Origin: Candidatus Methanomethylophilaceae archaeon
GTDB taxonomy: Archaea; Thermoplasmatota; Thermoplasmata; Methanomassiliicoccales; Methanomethylophilaceae
Direction: 5' to 3'
Assembly: GCA_944320485.1 (NCBI GenBank)
Contig: CALUHQ010000069.1
Coordinates: 1-64,000, forward strand
Length of the DNA: 64,000 bases
The notes below the pieces were generated by a model. It ran no database searches and was not told where the DNA came from. It saw nothing but the letters and a program-made list of their open reading frames with translations. Of the stretch, positions 41,692-50,500 are shown piece after piece. Made by a program: the position numbers and the translations under genes. Position 1 is the first letter of the stretch, and every line of letters starts with the position of its first letter.

Positions 41692-42228
41692 TCACTCCTC
41701 GCTCCCGCCGAAGCCCTTCATGATGGTCTCCCTCTGGTTGTAGTCCTCCATCATGGAGTCCACGCCCCTCTCGAGGTTACGGATCTCGGCCTTGACCTCC
41801 ATCCCGCGGTCGACGCTGTCCAGGAGGTCGGCGGCGCCCTCCCTGAGCAGCCTGATGTCGTCCATCAGCTTCGCATCCCATCTGACCAGCGCGTCCAGGT
41901 CGTCCTCCATGATCTTCACGGCGTCGTGGAACCCGGAGTAGCCGTTGACGGCCTTCTTGATCCCAATGTCGTACCTGTCCACCTTGGTCCTGATCCTCTC
42001 CAGGTCCAGCATGAGGTCGGGCTGGGACACCAGCTCCCTCTGTATGGTGGCCAGGTCCTGTTTGGTTCCCTGTATGGCGCGGGACAGCTCGCCCCTGACC
42101 GCCCTGTCCTCCTCCCTGCGGAGGTTCTTCTCCCTGTAGCCCCTGTATCCGGGGATGTAGAGTGCAATCCTCTCGATGAGGGACAGCTCGCCCTTCATCT
42201 CGCTCTTGACCGTTTCATCGACTCCCAT
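41692..42228 (-). CDS. Coiled-coil protein of the SPFH operon
   Basis: A 178-residue highly charged protein with no transmembrane helix. It begins with about 20 residues that include I-A-L-Y-I-P-G-Y-R-G-Y-R-E-K-N-L-R-R-E; the rest is predicted as long alpha helices with heptad spacing. Proteins with the same P-G-Y-x-G-Y-x-E-K-E-x-R-R-E opening are found beside SPFH genes in bacteria, as I recall. The plan is reminiscent of PspA-like coiled-coil proteins, but I see no sequence match to PspA. It starts 2 bases after the upstream gene and ends 4 bases before the SPFH gene. Confidence 0.78.
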   Translation of the reverse strand: MGVDETVKSEMKGELSLIERIALYIPGYRGYREKNLRREEDRAVRGELSRAIQGTKQDLATIQRELVSQPDLMLDLERIRTKVDRYDIGIKKAVNGYSGFHDAVKIMEDDLDALVRWDAKLMDDIRLLREGAADLLDSVDRGMEVKAEIRNLERGVDSMMEDYNQRETIMKGFGGSEE

Positions 42229-42230
42229 TC

Positions 42231-42602
42231 TCACACGTTCCTGTTCTTGAGCGCCATCGCGATTCCTATGACGGCGACGATTATGATCAGCACGGCGGCC
42301 GTGATCAGCACCTCTCCGGAGAGGATGTACACGAAGCCGGTGACCCCCACCCCGGCGACGATCCCGCCTGCGGCCATGGCGGCGTCGGACGCGGAGGGGC
42401 CGAAGTTGTCCTCGCCACCCTTCCTGGCGAAGCTGGTGGCGGCTATGTAGAGTCCGAACACGAGCAGTATCGCCGAGAACGCGTTCAGGAGGTCGCCCGT
42501 GTAGAAGTACAGGATAACCCCCAGCGCGATCGCGATGAGGAGCATCCCCACGGCGATGGCGTTCCACGTCCTCGGGTTCATTCCCTTGGATTCCTCTGTC
42601 AT
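42231..42602 (-). CDS. Small membrane protein of the SPFH operon
   Basis: A 123-residue protein with four hydrophobic segments (about 14-33, 38-58, 74-92 and 95-117) separated by short loops, and no recognised domain. The ATG at 42602 has GGGATGGAAAG upstream; an ATG at 42620 overlapping the previous stop (ATGA) is an alternative. It is the only integral membrane member of the operon, so it is a candidate membrane anchor for the SPFH and coiled-coil partners. Confidence 0.75.
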   Translation of the reverse strand: MTEESKGMNPRTWNAIAVGMLLIAIALGVILYFYTGDLLNAFSAILLVFGLYIAATSFARKGGEDNFGPSASDAAMAAGGIVAGVGVTGFVYILSGEVLITAAVLIIIVAVIGIAMALKNRNV

Positions 42603-42616
42603 CTTTCCATCCCTTC

Positions 42617-44161
42617 TCATATCTTCAGGACAGCCCCCAGGTCGGTGCGCTCGATCACTCCCGGGACCAGTCCGGAGAACTCCTTGGGCAGGGTTATGCG
42701 CCCTCCGGACGACCCGCACGGGACGTAGACCAGCCTCTTGACGCTGGGGCTGCTAAGTTTCAATTTGGAGTGGCTGCGGGCGCACTGGTCGAGGTAGCAT
42801 TCCACGAGCCTCGTGGCCTCGGCGCGGGTGCTCAGGGGGAGCACTATCTCCCTGGTGCCCGGGCTGTTCATCGCGGCCGAGTCCGCCAGCTTCCCTATGC
42901 CGGCGCCTCCGCTGATGCTGTCCTCCTGCCCCTTCATGCGGGACAGTATCGAGCTCTCGGGTGCGGCGGAGAATATGTCGGTCAGGCCGAAGCGCGGGTT
43001 GGACAACGCCTCGGCGGAGGTGGTGAACGTCGCGGGCACCATCAGGTCCTCGGACACCTCGACCGCCTTCTTCGAGAACAGCGAGCCGGTGGTGAAGCTG
43101 TACCTGAGGTCCACGTCCCAGAACGGGAACAGGACGTCGCCCGATCCGGCGCAGATCGGCAGGGTCCCGCCGTTCCGGGCGGTCACGATCTCCTCGACGA
43201 ACCCGTTGAGCTCGAAGTCCCTCTCCTTCCTGTCCAGGAGGTGGTTCCAACGGGGGTCGTCCGGATACGCCACGCTGGACAGCCTGTTCACGAGCTCCAG
43301 GGTCTTCAGCGGATCCTTCCCCGTTCCGTTCGTGACCATGTCGGCGGTGCTCTTGAGGGTCTTGCACTGGGCCAGCTCAAGGTCCACCGCCCTCAGCATC
43401 ACCGCCGTCTTGGGGTTGGCCATTATCTCCTTCTTGGCCGACTCCAGCTTGCCTATCGCGGACTCGGCCTTCGCGGAGCATCCCATCGCATCGCCGTTCA
43501 GGACCATGTCCGAGGCCGTGCAGACCTCGGCCAGGGCCTCGAGCCTGGATGCCAGGGGGGCATAGTCCCTGCATCTCCTCACGGAGTCGGCCGCCTCCTT
43601 GAAGTTCTTGGACATGAGGGCGAACCTCCCGGGGGTGGTGTCCGTCAGGAGCTTGGAGTTGTTCACGATCATGGCGTACGCCGAGGCCAGGTTCTCGCCG
43701 TCCACGATGGCGGCCTTGTTCTCCTGGTCCACGGCCAGCGGCTCCAGGCTCTTCAGCTTCGCGTTGAACTCGAACGCCTGGGAAGACGTGTGGCTGGACT
43801 TCGCCGGGTCCCCCTTGGAGAACGGCAGGACGATGAGCGGGGAGGCCGTGACCGTGTTGAGGGCGAAGCGGAACTCCCTGAGCTCCACGTCCAGCATGGG
43901 CTTCACGTTGTTCATGTAGATGTTGTGCCTGGCTATCGGGTCCACGTTCTCGCTCTGGGCGAGGGAGAACCCGCCTGGGATGGCCTTCCCGATCCACGAT
44001 TTGATCTCGGCCATCATCTGGTCCATGTACGCCTTGGCGTCTACCCTCTGCTGCGTGGTGCCGCAGCTCGGGCATGTCACATAGGGCGAATCGGACTCTA
44101 TGTCCTTCCTGTCCAACGGTGCGCCGCAGTACTTGCAGCGCAGCTCTATCATGTCGTCCAT
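42617..44161 (-). CDS. Zinc-ribbon protein of the SPFH operon, unrecognised body
   Basis: A 514-residue protein. The N-terminus is a zinc ribbon (L-R-C-K-Y-C-G-A-P-L ... V-T-C-P-S-C-G, residues 8-34). A helical middle (about 40-300) has regularly spaced Ala/Leu, and a beta-rich C-terminal half includes G-S-G-D-V-L-F-P-F-W-D-V-D-L-R-Y-S-F. I do not recognise the body. No transmembrane helix is seen. It starts 1 base after the upstream gene's stop and is coupled to the small membrane protein. Confidence 0.75.
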   Translation of the reverse strand: MDDMIELRCKYCGAPLDRKDIESDSPYVTCPSCGTTQQRVDAKAYMDQMMAEIKSWIGKAIPGGFSLAQSENVDPIARHNIYMNNVKPMLDVELREFRFALNTVTASPLIVLPFSKGDPAKSSHTSSQAFEFNAKLKSLEPLAVDQENKAAIVDGENLASAYAMIVNNSKLLTDTTPGRFALMSKNFKEAADSVRRCRDYAPLASRLEALAEVCTASDMVLNGDAMGCSAKAESAIGKLESAKKEIMANPKTAVMLRAVDLELAQCKTLKSTADMVTNGTGKDPLKTLELVNRLSSVAYPDDPRWNHLLDRKERDFELNGFVEEIVTARNGGTLPICAGSGDVLFPFWDVDLRYSFTTGSLFSKKAVEVSEDLMVPATFTTSAEALSNPRFGLTDIFSAAPESSILSRMKGQEDSISGGAGIGKLADSAAMNSPGTREIVLPLSTRAEATRLVECYLDQCARSHSKLKLSSPSVKRLVYVPCGSSGGRITLPKEFSGLVPGVIERTDLGAVLKI

Positions 44162-44162
44162 C

Positions 44163-45095
44163 TCATCTGCCCATCCTTGCGAACGCTATCTGGCTCTGCA
44201 GGGCGGCGATCTCCGCCTGCAGGCGCGCCTCCATCGCGCGCATCTCCTGCAGTGCCTGGTTGTAGTATGCCTGGGATATCTCGTCGGAACGGTTGGAGAC
44301 CGCCGAGTAGCAGGCGCGGCAGATGTAGATGTGCGCGCCGTCGTCGGGACTCGACCTGGCCGTCGGCTTGTCGTCCTTGTCCAGGGCGGGGGACACGTCC
44401 GCCGGGGCGGAGTAGAAGTGGATCCCCTCGCCGGTGGCGATCCTTCCGCACAGCCAGCAGGTGCATGTACGGGAGTAGGCCTGTATCCTCTCGAGGTTGG
44501 CCTCCCCGGACTGGCCGTTCTGCTGGCGGTAGCCCATGGCGATCTGCTGGTACTCGGCCGCCTGCGTCGGGTTGTCCCACACGACCCCGTCGGCCATGGT
44601 CTCGTACGCGATGGCCATCAGGTTGTAGAACTCGGTGTTCCCGGTAACGGTGGTGTCGTTCCTGAACAGCTGCAGGATGATGAGGTTCCTCTCGCCGAGC
44701 TTGGCCTGGAAGTCCTGGGCGAGCGTCTGGAGGGCTTCCCCCTTCTGCATCAGCTGCTGCCCGGACCCGCCGGACGACAGCAGTTCTATCTTCCTTATCG
44801 TGAGCTCGCATTCGGAGATCAGGTCGTCCCTGTTGATGTCCAGAAGACCGAAGTCGAACGAGGGGTCGTCCATCCTCTGGAGCGCTCCGAGCAGATTCCT
44901 GTAAGCGTTGACGTTGGTGAGACGGTCCTTCAGGTCGATCAGCGCCACCTTGACGGCGGCCACGTCGTCGGTCCCGCCCTCTTTGTCTATCGACTTCTGG
45001 AGATAGTCGCGGGCCTTGTCGTACTCGCCTCTCTTGATGAGATCCTTGCTCTCGTCGTAGAGTTCGTCTCCGCTTTTGAAGAGCTTGAAAACCAT
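44163..45095 (-). CDS. TPR-like protein with Cys motifs, first gene of the SPFH operon
   Basis: A 310-residue protein starting MVFKLFKSGDELYDE, with GGGAAGGGAA before the ATG. The first 60 residues look like a TPR pair (L-I-K-R-G-E-Y-D-K-A-R-D-Y-L-Q-K). The middle is helical. Near 200-260 are C-T-C-W-L-C-G and C-R-A-C, a treble-clef/zinc-ribbon-type site split by a loop. The C-terminus is a coiled coil (A-M-E-A-R-L-Q-A-E-I-A-A-L-Q-S-Q). Function unknown; the operon suggests an adaptor in a membrane-associated complex. Confidence 0.75.
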   Translation of the reverse strand: MVFKLFKSGDELYDESKDLIKRGEYDKARDYLQKSIDKEGGTDDVAAVKVALIDLKDRLTNVNAYRNLLGALQRMDDPSFDFGLLDINRDDLISECELTIRKIELLSSGGSGQQLMQKGEALQTLAQDFQAKLGERNLIILQLFRNDTTVTGNTEFYNLMAIAYETMADGVVWDNPTQAAEYQQIAMGYRQQNGQSGEANLERIQAYSRTCTCWLCGRIATGEGIHFYSAPADVSPALDKDDKPTARSSPDDGAHIYICRACYSAVSNRSDEISQAYYNQALQEMRAMEARLQAEIAALQSQIAFARMGR

Positions 45096-45271
45096 TTCCC
45101 TTCCCACATCGGGTATGCGTCCTGAGTAGTTAATGATGATTAAGGGACGCTCAGGAATGGCGTACGGGTGCCGTCCACGGGGCCGGCCGGAGACCGCGGA
45201 CCAATCATCTGAGCGATTCTCCAGACGTTCCCTGTATAGACGTTCATATCATCAGCGGATGTGCCTATTTG

Positions 45272-45342
45272 ATTAGACATTTGTCTAATAAAACATTTGG
45301 ATAGTAACGTATTCATCTGGAAAATACAGAAACATTTATAAA
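45272..45342 (+). promoter_or_regulatory. glnA promoter with upstream palindrome
   Basis: ATTAGACA-TT-TGTCTAAT (45272-45289) is an 8-base perfect inverted repeat about 45 bases upstream of the TATA box TTTATAAA (45335-45342). The ATG at 45366 is about 25 bases after the TATA, so the transcript is leaderless. The palindrome is a likely nitrogen-responsive or MarR-type operator/activator site. The preceding 45096-45265 holds TCCTGAG ... CTCAGGA and no gene. Confidence 0.65.
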
Positions 45343-45365
45343 TCTCGGAGACTCAATGCAGGTTT

Positions 45366-47552
45366 ATGTCCTATACCAGGTTCGATGCAGTGGAGGAGGC
45401 GTTCGTCAGGCCTCCCGTGAAGGCCGTGCCTCCTGCTCCGGCCACATCGGAGTACTACGGTTGCTACGTCTTCAACAGGAAGAACATGAGGAAGTACCTC
45501 TCTGCCGACACCAGGCAGAAGGTATACGAGTCGATCGAGCAGGGAATCACGCTCAACAGGGACGTCGCCGAACAGGTCGCCGCCGGCATGAAGCGCTGGG
45601 CGATGGACATGGGCGCCACCCATTACACCCATTGGTTCCAGCCGCTCACGGGCGGCACCGCCGAGAAGCACGACTCCTTCGCGGAGCCCTACGGCAAGGG
45701 GGAGAGCCTGGAGGAGTTCACAGGCAAGCTGCTCTGCCAGCAGGAGCCGGACGCATCGTCGTTCCCCAGCGGCGGTCTCAGGAACACCTTCGAGGCCAGG
45801 GGTTACACGGCATGGGACCCGTCGTCGCCCGCCTTCGTCATGGGCGACACCCTCTGCATCCCGACCGTCTTCATCTCATACACCGGGGAGGCGCTCGACT
45901 ACAAGGCGCCCCTCCTCAAGTCCGAGGCAGCCGTCTCCAAGGCGGTCGCCGACGTCCTGAAGTACTTCGGTATAAAGGACGACCCCGTGTTCTCCTATCT
46001 GGGCTGGGAGCAGGAGTACTTCCTGGTTGACGCCTCGCTGTACGCGATGCGCCCCGACATCATCATGGCGGAGAGGACCCTCGTCGGTCACAACTCCGCC
46101 AGGAACCAGCAGCTGGAGGACCACTACTTCGGATGCATCCCCGCCAGGGTGCTCGAGTTCATGAAGGACCTGGAGTTCGAGTGCTACAAGCTCGGCATCC
46201 CGATCAAGACCAGGCACAACGAGGTGGCCCCGAACCAGTTCGAGATCGCGCCCGTGTACGAGCAGGCGAACCTGGCCATCGACCACAACCTGGAGCTCAT
46301 GGCAGTCATGAAGACCGTCGCCGAGAACCACGGGTTCAAGGTGCTCCTCCACGAGAAGCCCTTCGCGGGCATCAACGGGTCCGGGAAGCACTGCAACTGG
46401 TCCCTGGGCACCGGTTCCGGCATCGGGCTGATGTCCCCCGGCAAGAACGACAAGGACAACCTGAGGTTCCTCACGTTCATGGCCAACGTGCTCAAGGCGG
46501 TCTACGACAACAACGGTCTCCTCAAGGCGTCCGTCATGACCGCGTCCAACTCCCACAGGCTCGGAGCCAACGAGGCTCCCCCTGCGATCATCTCGTCCTT
46601 CCTGGGAACCCAGGTCTCCAACGCCTTCAAGGAGCTGCTCCAGTCCAAGGACATGGTCAAGATCGAGGGGAAGAGCAGGTTCAGCCTCGGCATCCCCCAG
46701 GTACCCGAGCTCCTCATCGATAACACCGACAGGAACAGGACCTCGCCCTTCGCGTTCACCGGGAACAGGTTCGAGTTCAGGGCCGTCGGTTCGTCCGCCA
46801 ACTGCGCTTCCGCGGTCACCGTGCTCAACACGATCGTGGCCTACCAGCTCACCAAGTTCAAGGAGGCCGTCGACAAGAGGATCGAGGCCGGGACCCCCGC
46901 GATGCAGGCCGTCCTGGACGAGACCAGGGAGACGTACAGGGCCTGCCAGAACGTGTGCTTCGACGGCAACGGTTACTCCGACGAGTGGAAGGAGGAGGCC
47001 AAGAGGCGCGGACTCGACTGCGAGACCTCCGCGCCGCTGTGCTACGACAGCTTCCTCTCGGAGGGCACCATCAAGGTCTACAGGGAGACGGGCGTCATGA
47101 GCGACGTCGAGCTGAAGGCGAGGACCGAGATCAACTGGAACATCTACAGCAAGAAGATCGAGATCGAGGCCAGGGTCCTGGCGGACCTCACGGCCAACCA
47201 CATCCTCCCCGTCTCCACCAGGTACCAGAACATCCTGCTGGACAACGTGTCCAAGATGAAGGACATCTTCACGGACAAGGGCGAGTTCGATCAGGTGGCG
47301 TCCGGCGAGATCAGCATGATTAAGGACATAGCCAGGCACACCAGCGAGGCGAGGGCCCAGGCCGTCAGGATGGAGGAGGAGTGCGACAGGATCGACGCCA
47401 TCGAGTGCGAGAGGGAGAGGGCGATCCAGTACCACGACGTGATCGTGCCCTACCTCGAGTCCATCAGGGAGCACGTCGACGCCCTCGAGATGATCGTGGA
47501 CGACGAGATGTGGCCGCTCCCCAAGTACCGCGAGCTCCTGTTCATACGCTGA
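45366..47552 (+). CDS. glnN: Glutamine synthetase type III (GlnN type)
   Basis: A 728-residue GSIII, far longer than archaeal GSI (about 450). GSIII signatures are present: F-x-P-L-T-G-G-T-A-E-K-H-D near 80-92, G-W-E-Q-E-Y-F-L-V-D near 213-222, the ATP-site N-G-S-G-K-H-C-N-W-S near 337, and N-R-T-S-P-F-A-F-T-G-N-R-F-E-F-R near 460. It makes glutamine from glutamate, ammonia and ATP. GSIII is best known from Bacteroidetes, Clostridia and cyanobacteria, so transfer from bacteria is likely. Glutamate synthase follows 27 bases later. Confidence 0.95.
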   Translation: MSYTRFDAVEEAFVRPPVKAVPPAPATSEYYGCYVFNRKNMRKYLSADTRQKVYESIEQGITLNRDVAEQVAAGMKRWAMDMGATHYTHWFQPLTGGTAEKHDSFAEPYGKGESLEEFTGKLLCQQEPDASSFPSGGLRNTFEARGYTAWDPSSPAFVMGDTLCIPTVFISYTGEALDYKAPLLKSEAAVSKAVADVLKYFGIKDDPVFSYLGWEQEYFLVDASLYAMRPDIIMAERTLVGHNSARNQQLEDHYFGCIPARVLEFMKDLEFECYKLGIPIKTRHNEVAPNQFEIAPVYEQANLAIDHNLELMAVMKTVAENHGFKVLLHEKPFAGINGSGKHCNWSLGTGSGIGLMSPGKNDKDNLRFLTFMANVLKAVYDNNGLLKASVMTASNSHRLGANEAPPAIISSFLGTQVSNAFKELLQSKDMVKIEGKSRFSLGIPQVPELLIDNTDRNRTSPFAFTGNRFEFRAVGSSANCASAVTVLNTIVAYQLTKFKEAVDKRIEAGTPAMQAVLDETRETYRACQNVCFDGNGYSDEWKEEAKRRGLDCETSAPLCYDSFLSEGTIKVYRETGVMSDVELKARTEINWNIYSKKIEIEARVLADLTANHILPVSTRYQNILLDNVSKMKDIFTDKGEFDQVASGEISMIKDIARHTSEARAQAVRMEEECDRIDAIECERERAIQYHDVIVPYLESIREHVDALEMIVDDEMWPLPKYRELLFIR

Positions 47553-47579
47553 ACCGGCCTATAACGGGGTGCATCCGAC

Positions 47580-50500
47580 ATGCCTTCCAGAGGACTCTAT
47601 AGACCTGAGTACGAGCACGACGCCTGCGGCGTGGGGATGGTCGTCGACATACACGGAGCGAAGAGCCACCGTGTGGTCGAGAACGCCCTGGGGCTGCTGG
47701 AGAACATGGCCCACAGGGGCGCCGAGAACGGCGACGGAAGGACTGGGGACGGGGCGGGGATACTCGTCCAGATCCCCCACTCCTTCATCGTGGCGTCCGG
47801 CATCAGGGTCCCCGAGCCCGGGAGATACGGGACGGGCCTGGTTTTCCTTCCCAAGGACGATTCCGCGGCCGACAGGTTCATGGACATCCTCAGGGCCGAG
47901 TGCGACAGGCATGCGGTCTACGTCATCGCCGAGAGGGAGGTCCCGGTGGACCATTCCGTGCCGGGCCCCATGGCCGCGGCAGGCGAGCCCCGCATCGTCC
48001 AGGTCTTCGTGTCGTCCTTCGACAGCCAGGAGGTCCTGGAGAGGAAGCTCTACAGGGTCAGGAAGGTCGTGGACAACACCATCGCCGCGTCCGACGACCC
48101 GTGCCGCGGTGAGTTCTACATATGCAGCCTGTCGACCCGGTGCATGGTCTACAAGGGCATGCTCACCCCCGACCAGCTCCGGTCGTACTACACCGACCTG
48201 TCGGACCCCCGTTTCGAATCGACCATCGCCATGGTGCACTCCAGGTTCAGCACCAACACCCTGCCGGCATGGAAGCTGGCACAGCCGTTCAGGATGCTCT
48301 GCCACAACGGCGAGATCAACACGATCCGCGCCAACAGGTCCTGGATGAAGGCCCGCGAGGGCGTCATGGGCTCCGAGACGATCCCGGACATCGAGGAGGT
48401 GTTCCCAGTGGTCCAGGAGGGCATGAGCGACAGCGCCACCCTGGACAACGTCTTCGAGTTCCTGACGATGTCCGGCAGGACGATGCCCGCCGCCCTGTCC
48501 ATAATGATCCCGGAGTCGTGGAATGACAGGAACCCGATCCCGGACAGCCTGAAGGCCTACTACGAGTACCACTCGATCCTCATGGAGCCCTGGGACGGGC
48601 CCGCCGCAGTCCTGTTCACGGACGGGAGGATGGCCGGAGGGATGCTGGACAGGAACGGTCTGCGTCCCGCCAGGTACGGTGTCACCGGGGACGGGCTCAT
48701 GATCCTGGCCTCGGAGGCGGGCGCTGTGCATTCCGACGCGGACCTGGTCGAGACCGGGCGTCTGAGGCCTGGCAAGATGATGATAGTCGACACCGTCGAG
48801 GGGCGCATCCTCGGGGATAGCGAGATAAAGGTGGCCCTGGCGGACGCATACCCGTACCGCGACTGGCTCGAGAGGAACCGTCTGGACCTCGACCGTCTCT
48901 CGTCGGGAAGGCAGGTCGGGAGGCACGTGCCCGACTACGGCCGCATGCTGGCCTGCTTCGGCTACTCGGAGGAGGACCTTACCCGCGTCATGGAGCCCAT
49001 GGTCGTCACGGGCAAGGAGGCGATAGGGTCCGCGGGGTACGACGCCCCGCTGGCGATCCTGTCCGACCGTCCCCAGTCGCTGTTCAACTACTTCCGCCAG
49101 CAGTTCGCCCAGGTCACGAACCCCCCGATCGATCCGATCAGGGAGGAGCTGGTGATGTCCCTCACGGGATACGTCGGCTCGGTCCAGCAGAACATACTGG
49201 CCACCGAGCCCAGGCACTGCAAGGTGGTCAAGGCAAGGCACCCGGTCATCACGAACAGGGAGCTGGACCTCCTGAGGAACCTCAGGTACAGGGGCTTCGA
49301 TTCGAGGACCCTGGATGCCACATTCGTCCCGGACGGGGCCGACGCTCTGGAACGCGCGGTGACCCGTCTGTGCTCGGAGGCCGAATCGGCGGTCGACGAC
49401 GGGGTCTCATTCATCATAATCTCTGACCGCGGGGTCTCGGGGGACAGAGTCCCCGTGCCATCGCTCCTGGCGCTCTCTGCGGTCCATCAGCATCTGGTGT
49501 CCGTGAGGAAGAGGCTGAGGACCGCCCTGGTGGTCGAGTCCGGCGAGCCCCGCGAGGTGGAGCACTTCGCCCTTCTGATCGGGTACGGCGCCAACGCCGT
49601 CAACCCGTACATGGCCCTCGCCGCGGTGCAGGACATGGTGGAGTCGGGAAGGGTCAGGCTGGACGCCGACACCGCCGAGGCCAACTACCTGCATGCGGTG
49701 GACAAGGGACTGCTCAAGGTGATGTCCAAGATGGGGGTCTCGACGATACGCTCCTACAGGGGCTCGAGGCTCTTCGAGGCCGTCGGCCTGGACCAGTCAC
49801 TCATGGACGACCGCTTCGGCGGGACCACGTCCGCCGTCGGCGGGATAGGCATGGAGGACATCCAGCGCGAGTACGTGCGCGTCCACAGGGAGGCGTTCGA
49901 CGGCACGGCCATCGCCGACCGCGGCGAGTACTCCTACCGCAAGGGCGGGGAGAGGCACAGCTGGAGCCCCGAGGCGGTCAGGATGCTCAGGTCCGCGGCC
50001 AGGGACGGGGACGCCGGAAGCTACAGGCGCTTCGTCGAGCTGGAGGACGGCGGGATGTTCTTCCTCCGCGACCTCCTGGACATAGGGTCGGAGGGGAAGG
50101 TCCCGATCGAGGAGGTGGAGTCCGCGGAATCCATCATGCGCAGGATGGACACGGGCGCGATCTCGTTCGGCGCGATAAGCCTGGAGGCCCACGAGACCCT
50201 CGCGGCGGCGATGAACATGGTCGGTTCACGCAGCAACACGGGCGAGGGCGGGGAGGACCCGGCGCGCTCGAAGGTCGGACCGGACGGCAGGAACACGAGG
50301 TCCGCCGTGAAGCAGGTCGCCTCCGGCAGGTTCGGAGTCACCGCCCAGTACCTCGTCGATGCGGACGAGCTGCAGATCAAGGTCGCCCAGGGCGCGAAGC
50401 CCGGCGAGGGCGGACAGCTCATGGGGTTCAAGGTCGACCCCCTCATCGCCGCCACGAGGCACACCATACCCGGGGTCACGCTTATCTCGCCCCCGCCGCA

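Noticed and set aside
47559-49241. 560-residue minus-strand frame opposite gltB
   Set aside because: Arg/His/Pro/Gly-rich antisense shadow of a strongly conserved gene; no family motif and no promoter.
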